Below are positions 59,682-64,000 of a stretch of DNA of 64,000 nt, one piece after another. Source of the stretch: Bacillus thuringiensis (lineage in GTDB: Bacteria > Bacillota > Bacilli > Bacillales > Bacillaceae_G); assembly GCF_014932895.1 (NCBI RefSeq), contig NZ_JACYOF010000016.1, positions 19,617 through 83,616 of the forward strand, in the 5' to 3' direction. The notes beneath the pieces were generated by a model. It ran no database searches and had not been told where the DNA came from. It saw only the letters and a program-made list of their open reading frames with translations. A program made the position numbers and the translations under genes. How positions within the stretch are numbered: position 1 is the stretch's first letter; every line of letters begins with the position of its first letter.

Positions 59682-61856
59682 TTGTATATGGAGATGGTAG
59701 ATAATCGACAAGCGTTAATGAAAATGTTAGTGAAAGAATTAGGCTTTACCGAAAAGCAAGTTCGTCATGTTATTCAATTAACAGAAGAAGGTAACACAGT
59801 CCCATTTATTGCTCGTTACCGAAAAGAATGGACAGGCTCTTTAGATGAGGTGCAAATTCGCGCAATTTTAGAGAGATGGCAATATATGATGCAACTTGAA
59901 GATAGGAAGGAAGAGGTTCTTCGTCTTATTGATGAGAAGGGGAAACTGACAGGAGAGCTACGACAGCAAATTGTTAAAGCTATAAAGTTGCAAGAGGTAG
60001 AAGATTTATATCGTCCATATAAAGAGAAAAGAAGAACGAAAGCGACAATTGCAAAAGAAAAAGGGTTAGAACCATTAGCTGAATGGTTATTGTTATATAA
60101 GAAAGAAGATCCAAATAAAAAGGCAGTGGAATTTATTAGTGCAGAGAAAGAAGTGCAATCTGCGGAAGAAGCATTACAAGGTGCTCAAGACATTATCGCA
60201 GAAATCGTTTCAGATGAAGCTGCGTATCGTAGTTGGATTCGGAATGTTACGTTTAGAAAAGGTATTATGTCTTCAACTGTAAAAGATGAAGAAAAAGATG
60301 AAAAGAATATATATGAAATGTATTACAGCTATGAAGAACCGTTGCAAAAAGTAGTACCGCATCGTGTATTAGCAATGAATCGTGGCGAGAAAGAAGATAT
60401 ATTGAGAGTTTCTGTTGTTCCGCCAGTAGATGAGGTATTAAGTTTCTTATATAAAAAAGTAATTCGTGATGAAGGATCTAAAAGTGCGCATTATGTACAA
60501 TTAGCGATTGAAGATAGTTATAAACGATTAATTCAATCCTCGATTGAAAGAGAGATTCGAAAAGAACTAACAGAAACAGCGGAGGAACAAGCGATACATA
60601 TTTTCTCTGAGAACTTACGTAACTTATTATTACAGCCCCCTATGAAAGGGAAGGTAGTACTAGCTGTAGACCCTGCATATAGGACAGGTTGTAAATTAGC
60701 TGTAGTAGATGATACTGGGAAAGTTATGCATATCGATGTTATTTATCCGCATCCACCTGTGCGTAAATATGACGATGCAAAAACGAAAGTTCTTTCTATT
60801 ATAGATAAATATCAAGTTGAAATGATTGCGATTGGCAATGGTACAGCTTCTAGAGAAACGGAAGAGTTTATAGTAGATGTATTACAAAGTGTGAAACAGG
60901 ATGTCTTTTATATTATTGTAAACGAAGCAGGTGCTAGTGTGTATTCAGCTTCTGATTTAGCTCGTGAGGAATTCCCAGATTTCCAAGTTGAAGAAAGAAG
61001 CGCAGTTTCAATTGGAAGACGCCTACAAGATCCACTTGCCGAACTTGTGAAAATTGATCCTAAATCAGTTGGGGTTGGACAATATCAACATGATGTATCT
61101 CAAAAGAGATTGAACGAATCATTAACATTTGTAGTAGAGACCGCGGTTAACCAAGTTGGTGTTAATGTAAATACAGCTTCAGTTGCATTATTACAGTATG
61201 TTTCAGGTTTATCAAAAACGGTTGCGAAAAATATCGTAGCTAAGAGAGAAGAGGATGGGAAATTCAAGAAGCGCACGGAATTAAAGAAAATCCCACGTTT
61301 AGGTGCAAAGACATACGAACAATGTATAGGTTTCTTACGTATATTAGAAGGAGCGAATCCGTTAGATCGTACGAGCATTCATCCGGAGCAATATAAAAAT
61401 GTTGAATTGTTATTGAAAAGCTTAGGATTATCGATAAATGATGTAGGTCAGCCGCAATTACAAAAGAGCTTAGAAGAAGTGGAGATTTCTAAGTTGTCCC
61501 AAGAAACGGGAATTGGGGAGCCGACATTAGTTGATATTATAGATGCACTCATTAGTCCAGAGCGAGACATGAGGGATGAGTTGCCTAAACCACTTCTGAA
61601 AAAAGGGATTTTGAAATTAGAAGATTTAAAACGCGGTATGGAACTGGAAGGAACAGTTCGTAACGTTGTTGACTTCGGGGCTTTTGTTGACGTTGGTGTA
61701 AAACAAGATGGCTTAGTGCATATTTCTAAACTAAGCAAACAGTATGTGAAGCACCCGTTAGATATTGTATCTGTCGGACAAATTGTAAAGGTATGGGTCG
61801 ATGATATTGATACAAAAAAAGGTCGTGTTGCATTATCCATGTTGCCAATTGAATAA
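59682..61856 (+). CDS. tex: Tex-family RNA-binding transcription accessory protein (YdcI)
   Basis: 724 aa: N-terminal helical HTH-like region, YqgF/RNase-H-like domain (VLAVDPAYRTGCKLAVVDDTG about 325), HhH domain (VGVNVNTASVALLQYVSGLS) and C-terminal S1 domain (GTVRNVVDFGAFVDVGVKQDG from about 650). Binds nucleic acids and is linked to transcription. TTG at 59682 has the best spacing to GGAGG; ATG 59688 or 59694 are alternatives. Confidence 0.93.
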   Translation: MYMEMVDNRQALMKMLVKELGFTEKQVRHVIQLTEEGNTVPFIARYRKEWTGSLDEVQIRAILERWQYMMQLEDRKEEVLRLIDEKGKLTGELRQQIVKAIKLQEVEDLYRPYKEKRRTKATIAKEKGLEPLAEWLLLYKKEDPNKKAVEFISAEKEVQSAEEALQGAQDIIAEIVSDEAAYRSWIRNVTFRKGIMSSTVKDEEKDEKNIYEMYYSYEEPLQKVVPHRVLAMNRGEKEDILRVSVVPPVDEVLSFLYKKVIRDEGSKSAHYVQLAIEDSYKRLIQSSIEREIRKELTETAEEQAIHIFSENLRNLLLQPPMKGKVVLAVDPAYRTGCKLAVVDDTGKVMHIDVIYPHPPVRKYDDAKTKVLSIIDKYQVEMIAIGNGTASRETEEFIVDVLQSVKQDVFYIIVNEAGASVYSASDLAREEFPDFQVEERSAVSIGRRLQDPLAELVKIDPKSVGVGQYQHDVSQKRLNESLTFVVETAVNQVGVNVNTASVALLQYVSGLSKTVAKNIVAKREEDGKFKKRTELKKIPRLGAKTYEQCIGFLRILEGANPLDRTSIHPEQYKNVELLLKSLGLSINDVGQPQLQKSLEEVEISKLSQETGIGEPTLVDIIDALISPERDMRDELPKPLLKKGILKLEDLKRGMELEGTVRNVVDFGAFVDVGVKQDGLVHISKLSKQYVKHPLDIVSVGQIVKVWVDDIDTKKGRVALSMLPIE

Positions 61857-61865
61857 TAAGAGAAG

Positions 61866-61892
61866 AGAGCAGATGAAACTGCTCTTTTTTTA
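61866..61892 (+). terminator. Terminator of tex
   Basis: AGAGCAG / CTGCTCT hairpin, T-run; 22 bp from the convergent cmpA stop. Confidence 0.85.
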
Positions 61893-61913
61893 TGGATTAA
61901 AAAGTGTAATGGA

Positions 61914-62030
61914 TTATGAGCTTTGATGTATTTTGCTATAATAAAACCAGCATTCATTTAGCAATTTAATTTGATACCGGTTTTTTTCAAAATATGCACG
62001 TTGCATCTGTTTTTTTAGCCACGTGGGCAT
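61914..62030 (-). CDS. cmpA: Cortex morphogenetic protein CmpA
   Basis: 38 aa: MPTWLKKQMQRAYFEKNR then YQIKLLNECWFYYSK, matching the short sporulation quality-control protein CmpA of Bacillus, which lies beside ydcI/ydcK there too. Works with ClpXP on SpoIVA in the mother cell. Start at 62030 from AAGGAGG at 7 nt; the 26 codons upstream are rejected. Too short for most gene callers. Confidence 0.92.
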   Translation of the reverse strand: MPTWLKKQMQRAYFEKNRYQIKLLNECWFYYSKIHQSS

Positions 62031-62220
62031 AGGGATCCCTCCTTGTTTAATCCTATTCTCATAAAAGACTTCTTTGTATGAGAAGTTGGTGAGCGGACTT
62101 TTTAACAAAAAATATGTTTAGAAGTCACGCTGTTTGAATGAGGATGGGTATATGTACTATTTAATATATGTGTAAGCGGGAAAAAAAGTGTACGTTTATT
62201 TTTGTTAGGAGGAACGATAT

Positions 62221-62679
62221 ATGGATGATAGAGAAGTTCAACAGTTAGTGGAAGACATATCACTACAATACTTTGAAGCTAGATTCTTACATAAGGCGAT
62301 ATTTAATAAGCGATTACGAACAACGGGTGGGCGCTATTTATTAAAAAGTCATAATATAGAACTGAATTATCATTATTACAAGATGTACGGCAAGGAAGAG
62401 TTAATAGGGATTATTAAACATGAGCTTTGTCACTATCATTTACATATCACCGGTAAAGGGTATAAACATCGCGATAAAGACTTCCGTGAACTACTCAAGC
62501 AAGTGAATGCGCCGCGCTTTTGTAAACGAATGGTTGATGAGAAGAAGAGAGTGAAGGTTTACATATATGAGTGTATGGGATGTTCACTTCAATATGTAAG
62601 AAAGCGTCAAATAAATACAGGGAAATATGTTTGCGGGAAGTGTAAAGGGAAACTAAAACAGATTTTAAAAACACCTTGA
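62221..62679 (+). CDS. SprT-like zinc metalloprotease-fold protein (YdcK)
   Basis: 152 aa: [14 protein letters not shown] has the HExxH zinc site (about residue 64-68), and C-terminal zinc ribbon [11 protein letters not shown] ... CGKCKGK. SprT family; role in Bacillus unknown. RBS TTAGGAGGAACG. The first tRNA promoter begins within its stop codon. The 62031-62220 gap holds only its promoter region. Confidence 0.92.
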   Translation: MDDREVQQLVEDISLQYFEARFLHKAIFNKRLRTTGGRYLLKSHNIELNYHYYKMYGKEELIGIIKHELCHYHLHITGKGYKHRDKDFRELLKQVNAPRFCKRMVDEKKRVKVYIYECMGCSLQYVRKRQINTGKYVCGKCKGKLKQILKTP

Positions 62680-62704
62680 CAGTAAAAAAGCAATCCAGTA
62701 TATT
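62676..62704 (+). promoter_or_regulatory. tRNA cluster promoter P1
   Basis: TTGACA (62676), 17-bp spacer, TATATT (62699-62704); -35 overlaps the sprT-like stop. Confidence 0.8.
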
Positions 62705-62745
62705 ATAAACATGTCACGTTTATGCAAGGTGTTGTAAAAAACTTC

Positions 62746-62774
62746 TTGACTTACAAACATAAATTTTATAAGAT
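62746..62774 (+). promoter_or_regulatory. tRNA cluster promoter P2
   Basis: TTGACT (62746), 17-bp spacer, TAAGAT (62769-62774), 19 bp before tRNA-Asn: tandem promoters typical of stable RNA operons. Confidence 0.82.
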
Positions 62775-62792
62775 ACAAATTGTCTTCATTAT

Positions 62793-62867
62793 TCCGCAGT
62801 AGCTCAGTGGTAGAGCTATCGGCTGTTAACCGATCGGTCGTAGGTTCGAGTCCTACCTGCGGAGCCA
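62793..62867 (+). tRNA. tRNA-Asn (GTT)
   Basis: Cloverleaf with acceptor TCCGCAG/CTGCGGA, anticodon loop CTGTTAA, T-arm GGTTCGAGTCC; CCA encoded. Confidence 0.97.
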
Positions 62868-62870
62868 TAC

Positions 62871-62961
62871 AGAGAAGTACCCAAGTGGCTCAAGGGGCTC
62901 CCCTGCTAAGGGAGTAGATCGCTAACGCGGTGCGAGGGTTCGAATCCCTTCTTCTCTGCCA
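62871..62961 (+). tRNA. tRNA-Ser (GCT)
   Basis: Long variable arm (class II); acceptor AGAGAAG/CTTCTCT, anticodon loop CTGCTAA; CCA encoded. Confidence 0.97.
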
Positions 62962-62969
62962 TACATATT

Positions 62970-63044
62970 GGCCCGTTGGTCAAGTGGTTAAGACACCGCC
63001 CTTTCACGGCGGTAACACGGGTTCGAATCCCGTACGGGTCACCA
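62970..63044 (+). tRNA. tRNA-Glu (TTC)
   Basis: Acceptor GGCCCGT/ACGGGTC, anticodon loop CTTTCAC; CCA encoded. Confidence 0.97.
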
Positions 63045-63048
63045 CTTC

Positions 63049-63124
63049 GGAGGATTAGCTCAGCTGGGAGAGCACCTGCCTTACAAGCAGGGGGTCGGCG
63101 GTTCGATCCCGTCATCCTCCACCA
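63049..63124 (+). tRNA. tRNA-Val (TAC)
   Basis: Acceptor GGAGGAT/ATCCTCC, anticodon loop CTTACAA; CCA encoded. Confidence 0.97.
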
Positions 63125-63170
63125 TAATATTATAATGAAAAGTAAAATGACATTAATTTAAAGATTAAAT

Positions 63171-63246
63171 GGTCCCGTGGTGTAGTGGTTAACATGCCTG
63201 CCTGTCACGCAGGAGATCGCCGGTTCGACCCCGGTCGGGACCGCCA
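63171..63246 (+). tRNA. tRNA-Asp (GTC)
   Basis: Acceptor GGTCCCG/CGGGACC, anticodon loop CTGTCAC; CCA encoded. Confidence 0.97.
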
Positions 63247-63333
63247 TTTTAACTTCTGCTATATGGCAGTTGTTTTTTATTGGACATTATGGTACAATAA
63301 TATTTGTCTTTGAAAAGAAGATAAGTTTTTCGA

Positions 63334-63408
63334 TGGGCTATAGCCAAGCGGTAAGGCAACGGACTTTGACTCCGTCATGCGCTGGTTCGAATCCAGCTAG
63401 CCCAGCCA
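63334..63408 (+). tRNA. tRNA-Gln (TTG)
   Basis: Acceptor TGGGCTA/TAGCCCA, anticodon loop CTTTGAC; CCA encoded. The gap before it (63247-63333) holds a weak hairpin with T-run and a possible promoter ending TACAAT. Confidence 0.97.
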
Positions 63409-63413
63409 TTTGC

Positions 63414-63486
63414 GAGCCATTAGCTCAGTTGGTAGAGCATCTGACTTTTAATCAGAGGGTCGAAGGTTCGAGTCCTTCATGGCTCA
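63414..63486 (+). tRNA. tRNA-Lys (TTT)
   Basis: Acceptor GAGCCAT/ATGGCTC, anticodon loop CTTTTAA; discriminator A followed by CTT, so CCA is not encoded. Confidence 0.97.
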
Positions 63487-63499
63487 CTTTTATTATTCC

Positions 63500-63582
<83 letters not shown>

Positions 63583-63604
63583 TCAAAAAATCTTAAAAAA
63601 GTAC

Positions 63605-63633
63605 TTGCATTTGAAAATGTAGTATGGTAAGAT
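63605..63633 (+). promoter_or_regulatory. Promoter of the tRNA-Arg-Pro-Gly-rrn unit
   Basis: TTGCAT (63605), 17-bp spacer, TAAGAT (63628-63633), 45 bp before tRNA-Arg. Probably drives the three tRNAs and the 16S operon. Confidence 0.78.
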
Positions 63634-63677
63634 AATTGAGTCGCCAAGTTACAACGACGATAAAACATCATGAATAA

Positions 63678-63754
63678 GCGCCCGTAGCTCAATTGGATAG
63701 AGCGTTTGACTACGGATCAAGAGGTTAGGGGTTCGACTCCTCTCGGGCGCGCCA
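63678..63754 (+). tRNA. tRNA-Arg (ACG)
   Basis: Acceptor GCGCCCG/CGGGCGC, anticodon loop CTACGGA; CCA encoded. Confidence 0.97.
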
Positions 63755-63757
63755 TTA

Positions 63758-63834
63758 CGGGAAGTGGCTCAGCTTGGTAGAGCACCTGGTTTGGGACCAG
63801 GGGGTCGCAGGTTCAAATCCTGTCTTCCCGACCA
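63758..63834 (+). tRNA. tRNA-Pro (TGG)
   Basis: Acceptor CGGGAAG/CTTCCCG, anticodon loop TTTGGGA; CCA encoded. Confidence 0.97.
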
Positions 63835-63835
63835 C

Positions 63836-63906
63836 GCGGGTGTAGTTTAGTGGTAAAACAAGAGCCTTCCAAGCTCTGGTCGAGAGTTCGATTCTCTTCA
63901 CCCGCT
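63836..63906 (+). tRNA. tRNA-Gly (TCC)
   Basis: Acceptor GCGGGTG/CACCCGC, anticodon loop CTTCCAA; discriminator T, CCA not encoded. Only 75 bp before 16S. Confidence 0.97.
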
Positions 63907-63981
63907 TTTAGTTCTTTGAAAACTGAACGAAACAAACAACGTGAAACGTCAATTTTTATTTTAGATGCTAGACAAACTAAC
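63907..63981 (+). promoter_or_regulatory. rRNA operon leader
   Basis: TTCTTTGAAAACTGAAC is the boxA-like/leader sequence typical upstream of Bacillus rRNA genes; the remainder is the 5' processing region of 16S. Confidence 0.75.
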
Positions 63982-64000
63982 TTTATTGGAGAGTTTGATC
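63982..64000 (+). rRNA. 16S ribosomal RNA (5' end only)
   Basis: TTTATTGGAGAGTTTGATC is the Bacillus 16S start; the gene runs off the window. Confidence 0.95.

Noticed and set aside
63247-63333. Terminator plus promoter between tRNA-Asp and tRNA-Gln
   Set aside because: The hairpin is mismatched and the -35 weak; not listed as separate features.

Overview
The window reads as a low-GC Firmicute chromosome, very probably Bacillus cereus group. Grounds: AGGAGG-type ribosome sites with frequent GTG/TTG starts; an alr-ndoAI-ndoA-tex-cmpA-sprT block matching Bacillus order; dispersed repeats resembling the bcr repeats of this group; a tRNA cluster leading into a 16S gene.

Layout. 1-9.6 kb: 5'-truncated Bcr/CflA-type transporter, small lipoproteins, two gene remnants (OppA tail, YhgE tail), two solo OppA paralogues (the second under a SAM riboswitch), aldo/keto reductase and ProI. 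9.8-13.5 kb: GlcU-like sugar uptake, modA-modB without modC, and a divergent molybdate-type regulator across an array of 10-bp repeats. 13.5-26 kb: an accessory-looking stretch where ordinary genes (LysR, DMT, PlsC, LacI, YitT, YxeA, TatD, DUF2334, lytic transglycosylase, DUF4931) alternate with tiny genes of 25-42 codons. 26-34 kb: an ABC-F ATPase behind an attenuator, then a two-component/ABC exporter set resembling linearmycin resistance lnrJK-lnrLMN. 34-41 kb: a complete oppABCDF-type operon and a HAD phosphatase. 41.5-42.9 kb: eight near-identical 151-bp tandem units, each a 35-codon gene, plus a diverged ninth. 43-49.6 kb: tyrosine catabolism (hppD-fah-hmgA), an amino-acid permease, an MFS transporter. 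49.8-62.7 kb: housekeeping block ddl-murF-cshA, uvsE, rhomboid, acpS, ydcC-like, alr, ndoAI-ndoA, tex, cmpA, sprT-like. 62.8-64 kb: eleven tRNA genes and the 16S start.

Main discovery candidate: a dispersed family of tiny hydrophobic peptides sharing one promoter architecture. At about 13.6, 16.2 and 17.3 kb a two-gene cassette recurs (peptide A with a conserved ALVDAKAV..LN tail; peptide B with DF.GLAS....LTAFIY); a decayed copy lies at 20.7 kb, a possibly related single gene at 21.1 kb, and a three-gene variant at 25.6-25.9 kb. Their promoters, and that of the YxeA-family gene at 20.2 kb, share CTTACA-N4-TGTAAG, then 5 nt, a third CGTAAG-like half site, 6 nt, a TTCGATAG-like block, exactly 20 nt and a TACAAT-like -10. 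The box fits the known binding pattern of BceR-type response regulators (TNACA-N4-TGTAA). The tandem array at 41.6 kb encodes peptides clearly related to peptide B. Function is unknown; two-peptide bacteriocin, signal, membrane-stress peptide and type I toxin are all open.
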